64,000 nucleotides of DNA, taken from positions 496,001-560,000 of the forward strand of contig AP024890.1 of assembly GCA_024347015.1 (NCBI GenBank), read 5' to 3'. The position numbers were made by a program, and so were the translations under genes. The notes beneath the pieces are model-generated. The model did not search any database and was not told where the DNA came from. It saw only the letters and a list, made by a program, of their open reading frames with translations. Every line of letters starts with the position of its first letter. The stretch's first letter is position 1. Shown one piece after another: positions 51,922-59,904 of the stretch. Origin of the DNA: Vibrio pectenicida. Its GTDB lineage: Bacteria > Pseudomonadota > Gammaproteobacteria > Enterobacterales > Vibrionaceae.

Positions 51922-52940
51922 TTAATGTGTTTGAGGGAATAGTTAGACAGGATGTGTTTGGCGAGAAGGAAGAATTTGAACAGCTTCTAAGCCAGACGAA
52001 GCAGGATGTCAGTCAGCCTGATTCTAGTTCTGCTGTTGATGTTAGTGAGGCTGATGCTGCGCTTGATATCGATTCCTTGGACTCTAGTTGTGATCATACT
52101 CCTCTTTTTGGGGAGAAAGCTTTGTCTACTCCTGAAGTAAATGTGCCTGAGACTAGTGCACAGATGCTCGGCAAGCAGTCTGAACATGGTCTTTCGTTGG
52201 TCGCTAACATCGCAAACAAGATGTCGGCTAAGCCAGCCGATTATCCGGCGATAAAGTTAGATAAAGTAACCTGGCAAAGTTCTGTACACGCGCTGGTAAT
52301 GACATTAACTGAAAAACCTGGTGCCAATAACAAGACAGTCAATACCAGTACTAACAGCGCATCAGTTATGACCACACTAAGAGATGCTAAACCTGAAACA
52401 TCTAGGAACTTAGCTATTGATTCTTATCTGCAAAAGCCATTGCTAGGGCCTATGCAACACGGGGATGTGAAGAATCATTCAAGCCTATTTTCTGGTGGGG
52501 CATTGTCCACACAAGGTGGAGAATTAGCGAATAAAGTGAGAAGAACAGCTACAACGCTTGATACTTCAACACATTATCGAACTGGATTGCAATTCACCAA
52601 TCGCAATTTGGTATTTAACGGAGGCATTATTCGCTCATCGCAACATGTCGGTAATAGTGAATTATCAGGCAAAGTGGTAAATGTGCATAATAAAAATTTA
52701 ATCTCTGGTAACAGTGAAATTTCAGTTATGAATGAGGGTGTTAATTCAATTTCATCATTGATGAAACCAATACCACTAACAGAAATGACGTTTCCTAATT
52801 ATAACTTAGCTCCAGAGTTGTTTTGGCAGCACCCAAGATTAAATAGTTATGTGGTTATGTACCGAAGTAAATACTATTTGTTCGAATTTGATGAACATAA
52901 AATGATAAACTATCTGGAGTATTCAGATGACCGTAATTGA
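51918..52940 (+). CDS. sctP: Probable needle-length regulator SctP
   Basis: 340 residues, hydrophilic and Ser/Asn-rich with low-complexity zones, which suits the secreted molecular ruler SctP (InvJ/EscP/YscP). Gene order sctN-sctO-sctP-sctS also agrees. I do not see a clear T3S4 substrate-switch domain; the C-terminal LFWQHPRLNSYVVMYRSKYY is the best-ordered part. It overlaps sctS by 14 bases. Confidence 0.55.
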   Translation: MINVFEGIVRQDVFGEKEEFEQLLSQTKQDVSQPDSSSAVDVSEADAALDIDSLDSSCDHTPLFGEKALSTPEVNVPETSAQMLGKQSEHGLSLVANIANKMSAKPADYPAIKLDKVTWQSSVHALVMTLTEKPGANNKTVNTSTNSASVMTTLRDAKPETSRNLAIDSYLQKPLLGPMQHGDVKNHSSLFSGGALSTQGGELANKVRRTATTLDTSTHYRTGLQFTNRNLVFNGGIIRSSQHVGNSELSGKVVNVHNKNLISGNSEISVMNEGVNSISSLMKPIPLTEMTFPNYNLAPELFWQHPRLNSYVVMYRSKYYLFEFDEHKMINYLEYSDDRN

Positions 52941-53160
52941 TGTTACTGCCGCTTGTTTAGATATAGTTAAAGATGCGATTATAATCTTCTCTTTGAGCTT
53001 TGTGATTACAGGCGTCATTGTCGGCTTACTCCAGACAGTATTTAGTGTTCAAGATCCTGGCCTTCCTATGGCCGCAAAATTAGTCGTTTTTATTGTACTT
53101 TTGACCCAGGTCGGCGGCAATATTTATGACCAGTTTCACCTGCTATTTAGGCAGTTGTAA
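52927..53160 (+). CDS. sctS: T3SS export apparatus protein SctS
   Basis: 77 residues with two membrane helices (IIIFSLSFVITGVIVGLLQT and LVVFIVLLTQVGGNIYDQFH) around the conserved FSVQDPGLP turn, comparable to 'Q...QT..LPf..Kl'. It matches SctS/FliQ, usually 86-89 residues, and lies unusually far from sctR and sctT and after sctP. Ribosome-binding site CTGGAG is about 10 bases upstream. Confidence 0.88.
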   Translation: MTVIDVTAACLDIVKDAIIIFSLSFVITGVIVGLLQTVFSVQDPGLPMAAKLVVFIVLLTQVGGNIYDQFHLLFRQL

Positions 53161-53196
53161 TACATTAAACTATTAACGTCTTTCGAGGAGTTTACG

Positions 53197-53571
53197 TTGA
53201 AAAAGTTACGAGAAATAGTCTTTAAGACTTTGGTGGATATTTTAGGTGTACCAGCCAATCTTTTATCTCGGATTGAAGGTGATGAGCCTATTGGTATTGA
53301 ATTAGTTGATGGAGAAGAAATATTTATCTCTTTACATGATAAGACTATTAGAGCTTTTGTTGAGATTCCAGTACGTGATCGAAGAGTATTATCAGTTAAA
53401 GCTTCGAAACTAATGGAATTACTTGTATCTGACGAACAAGTCTATATGAGTACCAGCAAAGACAAGCTTATTATGGTTTCTGAATGGGAAGTGAGTGTGG
53501 CAAACGTTGAAAGAAAGCTAGCAGATAAATTAATGCTGTTTAATAAGGCAGTCCATTGTATTAAGGCGTAA
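53197..53571 (+). CDS. Class I T3SS chaperone (VocC position)
   Basis: 124 residues starting at TTG 53197, which has CGAGGAG seven bases upstream. The order of helix (LREIVFKTLVDILGVPANLL), strands (IGIELVDGEEIFISLHDKTI, RAFVEIPVRDR) and last helix (ERKLADKLMLFNKAVHCI) fits the CesT/SycE-type dimeric chaperones. V. parahaemolyticus T3SS2 has the multi-effector chaperone VocC at the same place, next to vtrC and vtrA. Probably serves one or more effectors in this island. Confidence 0.65.
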   Translation: MKKLREIVFKTLVDILGVPANLLSRIEGDEPIGIELVDGEEIFISLHDKTIRAFVEIPVRDRRVLSVKASKLMELLVSDEQVYMSTSKDKLIMVSEWEVSVANVERKLADKLMLFNKAVHCIKA

Positions 53572-53587
53572 TATTCAGGGTTAAAAA

Positions 53588-53619
53588 GCTTTTATCGACG
53601 GATAAACGCCGATAAAAGC
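53588..53619. terminator. Bidirectional hairpin between the chaperone gene and vtrC
   Basis: GCTTTTATCG pairs perfectly with CGATAAAAGC around a 12-base loop, located between convergent genes. There is no long T tract, but the stem itself supplies T-rich ends on both strands. Confidence 0.65.
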
Positions 53620-53627
53620 ACGTATTT

Positions 53628-54116
53628 TCAATAACGCTTCATCGCCATAATCTGACCGCCGTTTAAAAAAGAGATGATAATGATATAGTCATCACTTCTA
53701 TATTTAACTTCAACTGTATTTCGGGTAGATAAATAACGCTCAGCACTGTAAAAATTACTGCTGATTGGAAGGTCTGGTAAACGCTGATTTTCAAGAAAAT
53801 TTGAACTATGTTCATTATAGCGAACGGTATATACGTTACGGCTATGTTTTTTGAATTCACCTTTGCTATGGCTCTCAAAGTAGACAGGTTGATGATCCTC
53901 GCCTATTTCCTCAACAACCCATTTAGATTCAAATTCATTATTGTGGAAATAGAGTTGCATTTTACTCTTGCCATGATAGTCATGTGACATATGTTTGACC
54001 TCGTATTCGACATCATAGGCGATCCCGGGTTCTTCACTGAGTCCGTATACGACTAAAAGTAGAATGTTAAAGCAGGCAATGATAATGAGGCTAGCGTAAA
54101 ACATTATCAACCTCAC
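53628..54116 (-). CDS. vtrC: VtrC-like periplasmic partner of the T3SS regulator
   Basis: 162 residues: an N-terminal membrane anchor (about 5-24; ASLIIIACFNILLLVVYG) then a beta-rich periplasmic domain (MQLYFHNNEFESKWVVEEIG, later STRNTVEVKYRSDDYIIIIS). VtrC of V. parahaemolyticus (161 residues) has this form and joins VtrA to make a beta-barrel that binds bile salts. The 26-base overlap with the upstream regulator gene repeats the vtrA-vtrC arrangement. Ligand specificity cannot be read from the sequence. Confidence 0.72.
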   Translation of the reverse strand: MRLIMFYASLIIIACFNILLLVVYGLSEEPGIAYDVEYEVKHMSHDYHGKSKMQLYFHNNEFESKWVVEEIGEDHQPVYFESHSKGEFKKHSRNVYTVRYNEHSSNFLENQRLPDLPISSNFYSAERYLSTRNTVEVKYRSDDYIIIISFLNGGQIMAMKRY

Positions 54117-54903
54117 TAATAACTAGTTGCGTGATGCGGCTTAATTCTACACCATCATCTAATAAAATGAGTTGGTTAGTTATATTTCCTTTGTCATCTA
54201 TAATGGCTAGTGATAGATTTTTTTTGAGTAGTAAAATAGCTACTTTCTTTGGGTGGATTTTTTGTTGGTCGAGCCAGTCGGATACTCCTTCACCTATCAT
54301 GGCAGCAGCATAGTGTCTATCTGAGTAGACTTCAGTGACACCTTTAGAATAGCCGACCTTGGGATACTCTGTAAGTTGACTTGGACTGATAAAGTGATGA
54401 TAAATGTTATAAGAGACATTAATTGTTGTCACCAACAGTATAATCAAGATCGCTATTTTGAATTTTGAGAGTTGCTTCGAATTACCAAAAAATGCGTGTC
54501 TGTGATTTAATGATTTTGGTGAAGATACATTTACCTCTAGAGAAAAGTCATCTTTGCCTACTTCTTTTACGATAGAAGAGTCGAGCATATAGCCAACTTT
54601 GGATACGGTTTTTAGCCATCGCTGATCCTTACCATTATCTCCTAGCAGCGTACGTATATTTCGAATAGATTGCGTGAGAGAGCTATCAGACACGATTTTT
54701 CCAGGCCATCCTTTTTCAATTAGTGCTTCTTTAGAGACCACTTCTCCGGCATGGCAGCAAAGTTCATAAAGTGTGAGGAGATCATGAGTTCCCATTCGAA
54801 GATCTTGATTGGCTCGCAAATCGTTTTCAGATAAAGTGTTGCCAACCAAAACGAAATCTAGTATCTGAAAAGTTCTTGTGATCTTTTTTTTCGCTTCAGT
54901 CAT
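54091..54903 (-). CDS. vtrA: VtrA-like bile-sensing winged-helix membrane regulator
   Basis: 270 residues: winged helix at about 10-108 (MGTHDLLTLYELCCHAGEVV, VSDSSLTQSIRNIRTLLGDN, LKTVSKVGYML), linker, one membrane segment at about 148-167 (FKIAILIILLVTTINVSYNI), and a periplasmic domain of about 100 residues. It is a one-component ToxR-type activator that needs the VtrC-like partner; in T3SS2 it switches on vtrB, which then activates the secretion operons. Faces the T3SS from its distal end, on the opposite strand. Confidence 0.8.
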   Translation of the reverse strand: MTEAKKKITRTFQILDFVLVGNTLSENDLRANQDLRMGTHDLLTLYELCCHAGEVVSKEALIEKGWPGKIVSDSSLTQSIRNIRTLLGDNGKDQRWLKTVSKVGYMLDSSIVKEVGKDDFSLEVNVSSPKSLNHRHAFFGNSKQLSKFKIAILIILLVTTINVSYNIYHHFISPSQLTEYPKVGYSKGVTEVYSDRHYAAAMIGEGVSDWLDQQKIHPKKVAILLLKKNLSLAIIDDKGNITNQLILLDDGVELSRITQLVISEVDNVLR

Positions 54904-55694
54904 ATAGTTAAAGAAACTTAGTATGTTGTTGGTTGTTATGAAAGTTCCAAAGCATTCAGCAGCCGATGTTAAGTCGATAAATTGTGATAATCAGTTGCAT
55001 ACTGTCTGTCCTATTTACACGGTGTATAGCTATAATCACTGCACCATCAATATTATTATAATATGCCTGACATCGAATATGCGCAAAGACTTCTAGTAAT
55101 ACATGTGGAATAGTCCTACACCTATCACTAATGAGAATCATTACTTCATAAAGATTCTCATTAGTGATGATATTATTACCTAACTAAAACTTTAGTTCCA
55201 GAACTTACGTAGTTTAACCACTAGTTAAATATTTTATACAATTAAATATTTTTATATTAAAATCTATAATTATCAATAAATTATACCCTATTTCTTCTAT
55301 CTGTCCGTGAGATAAAACAACTTAGTGAGAGTGCAACCATGCTTAGTTTGGTCAACATCTACGGTATTAAGAGTTGAAACAAAAAAGGTTATAATCTATA
55401 CCTAAGAAATTTTATAAATCTAAACTTGTATGCAGCTACTCGGATTTGAACAGCTCAATAAAGTTACCATTTAAAATGGGCTGATTTGGGTATAGCTTGG
55501 TAGTATTCTATAGATAATGATTTAAATGGATTATAAGTCGGTTACCTATAATCTATTTAAGTGTAAAACTATTAATTTTAATTTTAATATTAATATAAAT
55601 ATAATATAAATATAATAAAAAGTGGCTTATAAATAGGTATGATTATCAGCTTAAAATGTAACAAATAAACAATCCCTTATAAATGGGAGATATT
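54904..55694. other. Long AT-rich gene-free region between the two sensor loci
   Basis: About 790 bases without a credible gene. A minus-strand open frame at 54956-55141 lacks a ribosome-binding site. The notable item is the large inverted repeat at 55124-55168 (separate entry). The rest is AT-rich with alternating AATATAAT runs near 55580-55620, typical of transferred DNA. Confidence 0.5.
55124..55168. promoter_or_regulatory. 16-bp perfect inverted repeat overlapping a Fur-box-like sequence
   Basis: ATCACTAATGAGAATC (55124-55139) and GATTCTCATTAGTGAT (55153-55168) are exact reverse complements around a 13-base spacer. AATGAGAATCATTA inside the left arm fits the Fur consensus (AATGATAATCATTA) at all but one position. 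It could be a Fur operator pair, a terminator stem, or the end of a mobile fragment. Confidence 0.5.
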
Positions 55695-55850
55695 ATGATA
55701 AATGAAAGTGAAGAGATGATAATTCAAATGATTATGATACATTTAAAAAAAAGCCGAGAAGAAGCAATAGAATATTATAAAGAAAAATTATGTAATAAGG
55801 TTAATCGTGAGTATTGTTTTTATTCTAAAGTGAATGAATTAACTTTATAA
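55695..55850 (+). CDS. Small protein, 51 residues, unknown
   Basis: A short open frame with GGGAGA about five bases upstream of the ATG: MINESEEMIIQMIMIHLKKS then REEAIEYYKEKLCNKVNREY, ending KVNELTL. Helical and charged, no signal peptide. It ends nine bases before the next small gene and probably forms an operon with it. I do not recognise it. Location between two regulator pairs of the T3SS island suggests a small regulator or chaperone. Confidence 0.5.
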   Translation: MINESEEMIIQMIMIHLKKSREEAIEYYKEKLCNKVNREYCFYSKVNELTL

Positions 55851-55859
55851 GGTTGTGTG

Positions 55860-56102
55860 ATGAAAATAAAAAATAAAGAATTTATTTTTTTCTCTATTGA
55901 AGACATTATTATACCGCAAGAGCTGGATAGCGAAGATTTTGGAGAAGTTGCAAGAGAGCTTATAAAACAGAAAGCTATTCTTCTACCGGTGATATGCCAT
56001 GCAGAGAGTGATCGACATGCTGTTCAATCATATAAAGATAAAATAATTGGTCATTCTATATTAGGTGGAGGTAATAATATAAATAAGATATTTAGAATTT
56101 AA
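55860..56102 (+). CDS. Small protein, 80 residues, unknown
   Basis: 80 residues from ATG 55860 (a GTG just before it is an alternative). KEFIFFSIEDIIIPQELDSE begins the protein and FGEVARELIKQKAILLPVIC follows, later IIGHSILGGGNNINKIFRI. It reads as a small alpha/beta protein; the LLPVICHAE segment is reminiscent of a ParB/Sulfiredoxin-like 'pi~v...~~~' turn, a weak impression only. AAGG lies close upstream and a perfect terminator follows at 56137, so the two-gene unit is well bounded. Confidence 0.55.
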   Translation: MKIKNKEFIFFSIEDIIIPQELDSEDFGEVARELIKQKAILLPVICHAESDRHAVQSYKDKIIGHSILGGGNNINKIFRI

Positions 56103-56136
56103 TTAAACTTATAATCTAACAATAATTTTAGATACG

Positions 56137-56160
56137 AAGGCGGATAGTTTTATCCGCCTT
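56137..56160. terminator. Hairpin terminator between the small operon and the second sensor pair
   Basis: AAGGCGGATA, loop GTTT, TATCCGCCTT, a perfect 10-bp stem between convergent transcripts; followed by AGAGCTTTAT. Confidence 0.75.
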
Positions 56161-56189
56161 AGAGCTTTATTATAATAATGCTATCTAAA

Positions 56190-56615
56190 TCAATTTACTC
56201 TCTTCAGCTCCAGTACACTTAGCTTATCATTAACTTGAAGAGTAACAAGGCAGTTACCTCTTGAGTTATATAAGTCCACAAATCGAATCGATAATATCGA
56301 GTCTTTAATACCTTGATAAGAAGAGTACTCACCAAATAATTGTTGTTTAGAAAATGTGAAAGCATGTCGACCATCAAGGTTCACTGAATGTCTTTTATAA
56401 GAGGTTTTGAACTTGTGTTCTGGTGCTTGCTTAAAAACCATTACATCAGACTGATTGGCGTCTATAAGTAGACGGGCTCCATCAAAATCAGCATGCCATA
56501 AATTATCACCATAACAATGCTGATGATTGGGGCACAATAGCTTAATCAAACCATACCCAGTGGCTACTAGTGCAAATAGAATTAAAGTTTGTTGCATACG
56601 TAGCTTTTTAGGCAT
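56190..56615 (-). CDS. Second VtrC/ToxS-like periplasmic partner
   Basis: 141 residues: basic start (MPKKLRMQQ), one membrane anchor (about 10-27, LILFALVATGYGLIKLL), then a periplasmic beta-rich domain (FDGARLLIDANQSDVMVFKQ, later NCLVTLQVNDKLSVLELKRV). Cysteines in CPNHQHC and near the C-terminus (NCLVT) may pair. The start overlaps the end of the winged-helix gene by 34 bases, the same plan as the VtrA/VtrC pair 2 kb away. Sequence similarity to the first VtrC is not obvious by eye; the relationship is inferred from organisation and size. Confidence 0.6.
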   Translation of the reverse strand: MPKKLRMQQTLILFALVATGYGLIKLLCPNHQHCYGDNLWHADFDGARLLIDANQSDVMVFKQAPEHKFKTSYKRHSVNLDGRHAFTFSKQQLFGEYSSYQGIKDSILSIRFVDLYNSRGNCLVTLQVNDKLSVLELKRVN

Positions 56616-57289
56616 GAATATAGCTCTCCATCTACTTCGTCAATAAAAAGTAAGTTATCCGTATCAATATCAGCAGTTTTTTCTAAGTCGGTATTACCGG
56701 GCTCAAAAGTAAAAGGAATACCATTTACATGCTGTAGCCGGTGAAATGGAAAATGGTGTACACACCTTCCAAATATGGCTCCAAGCAGCACAGCAGAGAA
56801 ACATAAAATACTAAACTTTATATTGAACAGGCGTTTATAATTATTGATATCTTTTGGCAGCGTGTTGAATGTAAATGGATCACCATTTTGAGTATTGAGT
56901 AAATTTATCGGGCAATTGCACCTATTGGTATCTTTGTTCAACATAGTTGGCTCTAGCTGCAGCTTGTACCCTATTTTTGGAATGGTTTTTACAATAGGTT
57001 TATGAGTGAAACCTAGCTTTTTACGAACACTGTTGATCAGTTGATTTATAGATAAGTCTGTCGCATAAGTTGTTGACCAGAGTTCTTCTATTATCATTGT
57101 ACGGGTAAGTACTTTAGGGTATGACCAGCATAGTAAAGCCAATAATTCAGCTTCTTTTAACCTTAGAGGTATGTTCGTACCTAGCTGAGGATTTGTGATG
57201 GTAAGTTCCTGAAAGTTAATTACTAAGGGATCCAACTGGACCTTCCTATGCATGTAAATTAGCTTTGAGTCTGGATCAGTATCAATCAT
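56582..57289 (-). CDS. Second ToxR/VtrA-like winged-helix membrane regulator
   Basis: 235 residues: winged helix at about 30-112 (LRLKEAELLALLCWSYPKVL, ATDLSINQLINSVRKKLGFT, KTIPKIGYKLQL), a linker with CNC, one membrane segment at about 156-174 (IKFSILCFSAVLLGAIFG), and a short periplasmic part of 60 residues that ends YSCLKSYVCNKL, two cysteines that could make a redox- or partner-sensitive disulphide like that of ToxR. Coupled by overlap with a small membrane-anchored partner. No standard T3SS2 locus I know has a second such pair next to vtrA/vtrC. Confidence 0.72.
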   Translation of the reverse strand: MIDTDPDSKLIYMHRKVQLDPLVINFQELTITNPQLGTNIPLRLKEAELLALLCWSYPKVLTRTMIIEELWSTTYATDLSINQLINSVRKKLGFTHKPIVKTIPKIGYKLQLEPTMLNKDTNRCNCPINLLNTQNGDPFTFNTLPKDINNYKRLFNIKFSILCFSAVLLGAIFGRCVHHFPFHRLQHVNGIPFTFEPGNTDLEKTADIDTDNLLFIDEVDGELYSCLKSYVCNKL

Positions 57290-57519
57290 TCCGTACCTCT
57301 GCTAATAATTTATAACTACAGAATTCCAGTTTAATAGTTAATTATATCAACTTTGACTTGTTAGATTATAATAACTTTATCTAAAAACTCTTGAATTCAT
57401 AATTTCATATTGGCTGCCAGTTTTCTATTGATAGTTTTTTATATTTATTACCCTATTCCAATAGTGGATAACGATGGTTATAAAGATAAATTTAAACTAT
57501 TTTGTAAGGGAGTTGTAAA
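57290..57519. other. Divergent promoter region before the creB side
   Basis: AT-rich sequence without gene. It separates the T3SS-associated regulators from chromosomal creBCD and so is the likely right edge of the island; no tRNA or clear direct repeat is visible here. Confidence 0.4.
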
Positions 57520-57612
57520 ATGTCATTATCATTTGTTATTGGGCCTATTGATAGCAGTCAGTATGGAGTGTTCATAAGTTCAAGTTTTGCCTTTGTACTA
57601 TCAATGCGCTAG
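57520..57612 (+). CDS. Possible 30-residue leader or remnant upstream of creB
   Basis: ATG 57520 has AAGGGAG about eight bases before it and encodes MSLSFVIGPIDSSQYGVFIS then SSFAFVLSMR. Either a small leader peptide or the relic of a truncated gene at the island edge. Support is only the ribosome-binding site. Confidence 0.3.
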   Translation: MSLSFVIGPIDSSQYGVFISSSFAFVLSMR

Positions 57613-57676
57613 TCTTTGCGCCCAAAGCGGTCGCCAACCATGGCATAAAAAAACATTGCCTGTGGGGGTTAAGACA

Positions 57677-58390
57677 TTGAGCAACCAATCAACCGTCGTT
57701 ATTATTGAAGATGAATCTGCCATTGCCGAGAACCTGATCTATGTATTAGAGATGGGTGGCTACCAGGTAGAATGGTTTAACACGGCAGGTGAAGGTTTGA
57801 CATTTCTACAACACAATTTGGCCGAGTTAGTCGTGTTGGATGTCGGTTTGCCTGATGGTAATGGTTTTGAACTGTGTAAAACCATCCGAGAATTTTCTGA
57901 TATTCCTATTATTTTTCTGACTGCTAGAAGTGATGAAATTGACCGTGTGGTTGGCTTGGAGATTGGGGCGGATGATTATGTCACCAAACCATTTAGCCCA
58001 CGAGAGATGCTGGCTCGAATTAAGTTAAGAATCAAAACCAAATCTTCGCTGACAGAATTAAAACCAGAGACGAATACCATTGTTACGCATGCTCAACCTA
58101 CCCATGATTTAGTGGCACAAAACTTTGATTATGGTGTTGCTGGTCAAATGCTTGGGCTAACAGCCGTTGAATTTAAAGTTCTGGATAAGCTGATTTCAGT
58201 GTCATCTAATGTATTGAGTAGAGAACAACTCATGCTTGCTGCGGATATGGTACTAGAGGCTGCGTACGAGCGTAATATTGATACTCACATTAAAGCCATT
58301 CGCCATAAGTTGAAACCGTTTGATATGTCTGAGCGAATTTGCACCAAACGTGGTTTTGGTTATTACTATAGCGCAAAAGGTAGAGTATGA
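57677..58390 (+). CDS. creB: Response regulator CreB
   Basis: 237 residues from TTG 57677, preceded by GGGGGTTAAG; a TTG at 57587 would add 30 residues not seen in the family (E. coli CreB has 229). OmpR class: receiver domain with the phosphorylated Asp in VVLDVGLPDG, the FLTARSDEIDRVVGLEIGAD block and YVTKPFSPREM with Lys, nearly identical to E. coli CreB, then a winged helix (about 150-235). With CreC it responds to metabolic or beta-lactam (PBP) stress. It overlaps creC by four bases. Confidence 0.9.
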   Translation: MSNQSTVVIIEDESAIAENLIYVLEMGGYQVEWFNTAGEGLTFLQHNLAELVVLDVGLPDGNGFELCKTIREFSDIPIIFLTARSDEIDRVVGLEIGADDYVTKPFSPREMLARIKLRIKTKSSLTELKPETNTIVTHAQPTHDLVAQNFDYGVAGQMLGLTAVEFKVLDKLISVSSNVLSREQLMLAADMVLEAAYERNIDTHIKAIRHKLKPFDMSERICTKRGFGYYYSAKGRV

Positions 58391-59829
58391 ATCATTGGCC
58401 AAAGATCCCGCTTGGGCTAAGGTTGTTTTTTCTCTACTTCATTTTAGTCGCAATGACAGCTTATATGGTGAGTAAAACCCTTGTCCAAGAGCTTAAACCC
58501 ACTGTCCGAAAAACCACCGAAGAGACATTGGTCGACATGGCGAACTTAATTGCCGTGTTAGCGCAAGAAGATTTGGTCAACGGCAAGCTATCAGAAAGTC
58601 GCTTCTCCGCATTGTTAGCTGCGTATGGCAAACGAGAGCCGCAAGCGAGAATTTGGGAAATTGGTAAAAAGGCGATTAACCATCGAATCTATATAACGGA
58701 TAAACAAGGGACTATAATTGCTGACTCTTGGCAGCAAGATCTTGGTAAAGACTACTCGCAATGGAATGATGTATATCTTACTTTACGCGGTCAATATGGT
58801 GCGCGAAGTACCATGGCAGATCCCGAAGATCCACTCTCAACGATTATGCATGTTGCTGCGCCGATTTATCACCAGGGTAAAATCATAGGCAGTGTCACGG
58901 TAGCGAAATCTAATCGTTCTGTGCAGCCCTTTATTGATTTATCTAAACGTAACGTGCTGTTTTGGATGGCGTGGATGAGTGGCTTGGTACTACTTGCCGG
59001 TGCGTTGTTTGCTTGGCGAATCCACTCAGCATTGAACAAGCTAGAAAACTATGCAACAAAAATGGGTGAGGGCGAAAAGGTCTCTAAGCCGGCATTTCGT
59101 ATTTTCTACGAATACGGCACACTTAGTGATGCATTAGAGAAAATGCGTAATCAGCTTGATGGTAAGCAGTATGTCGAAGAGTATGTTCAGACGCTAACCC
59201 ATGAGCTAAAAAGTCCGTTGTCAGCGATTAAAGGTGCAAGTGAAATATTGCAGATGCCATTACCTGAAGACAAGATCGCTCGCTTTGCGAGTAATATTGA
59301 ACGTGAAAGTGATCGCATGCAATCGTTGATTGATAAGTTGCTTGAGCTAGCTCGGCTTGAGAAACGTCCAGAGCTTGAAGACATTGAACAGATTCCTGTG
59401 AGACAAATGGTGAATGATGTTGTTCAAGCTGCCGATGCTCGTTTAAGTGGTAAATCGGTCACGGCGCAGATTAAGATTGAAGAAGATCTCATTGTGTTCG
59501 GTGACAGGTTTTTACTCAAGCAAGCTTTGTTTAACTTGATGGACAATGCGTTAGATTTCGTATTTGTACAAGGGTTGATTGAATGGACAGTATACGTTTC
59601 TAAACAAAAGATACACCTGTCGATTTTTAATTCTGGTCCCCATATTGTCGACTACGCGATGCCTCGTCTCACTGAGCGTTTTTACTCTCTCGCACGAGAA
59701 AATGGCGTTAAAAGCACAGGATTAGGGCTCAACTTTGTCGAACAAGTCGTCAAACTGCATAAAGGGACATTACAGTTAGAAAATGTGGAATCCGGTGTGA
59801 AAGTGACTCTGACGTTACCAACTCCATAG
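58387..59829 (+). CDS. creC: Sensor histidine kinase CreC
   Basis: 480 residues: membrane segment near 11-28, periplasmic sensor domain (about 30-185), second membrane segment (about 192-212), HAMP, then phospho-acceptor motif LTHELKSPLSAIKGASEILQ with the His near 274, N box (FNLMDNALDF) and STGLGLNFVEQVV G boxes. Phosphorylates CreB. The order creB-creC-creD matches enterobacteria and Vibrio. Length agrees with E. coli CreC (474). Confidence 0.93.
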   Translation: MNHWPKIPLGLRLFFLYFILVAMTAYMVSKTLVQELKPTVRKTTEETLVDMANLIAVLAQEDLVNGKLSESRFSALLAAYGKREPQARIWEIGKKAINHRIYITDKQGTIIADSWQQDLGKDYSQWNDVYLTLRGQYGARSTMADPEDPLSTIMHVAAPIYHQGKIIGSVTVAKSNRSVQPFIDLSKRNVLFWMAWMSGLVLLAGALFAWRIHSALNKLENYATKMGEGEKVSKPAFRIFYEYGTLSDALEKMRNQLDGKQYVEEYVQTLTHELKSPLSAIKGASEILQMPLPEDKIARFASNIERESDRMQSLIDKLLELARLEKRPELEDIEQIPVRQMVNDVVQAADARLSGKSVTAQIKIEEDLIVFGDRFLLKQALFNLMDNALDFVFVQGLIEWTVYVSKQKIHLSIFNSGPHIVDYAMPRLTERFYSLARENGVKSTGLGLNFVEQVVKLHKGTLQLENVESGVKVTLTLPTP

Positions 59830-59904
59830 AAACTCCACATTAGCTTCATTTATTCTCCAAATTGCTGATTTAGATTATTGATATCAGCAAACGGAGAATA
59901 AAAA

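Noticed and set aside
54956..55141. 61-codon minus-strand open frame between vtrA and the small operon
   Set aside because: No ribosome-binding site; its start lies in the inverted repeat. Treated as non-coding.
57290..57676. tRNA or attachment site at the right edge of the island
   Set aside because: I looked for a cloverleaf or duplicated end sequence and saw none; the boundary remains undefined.
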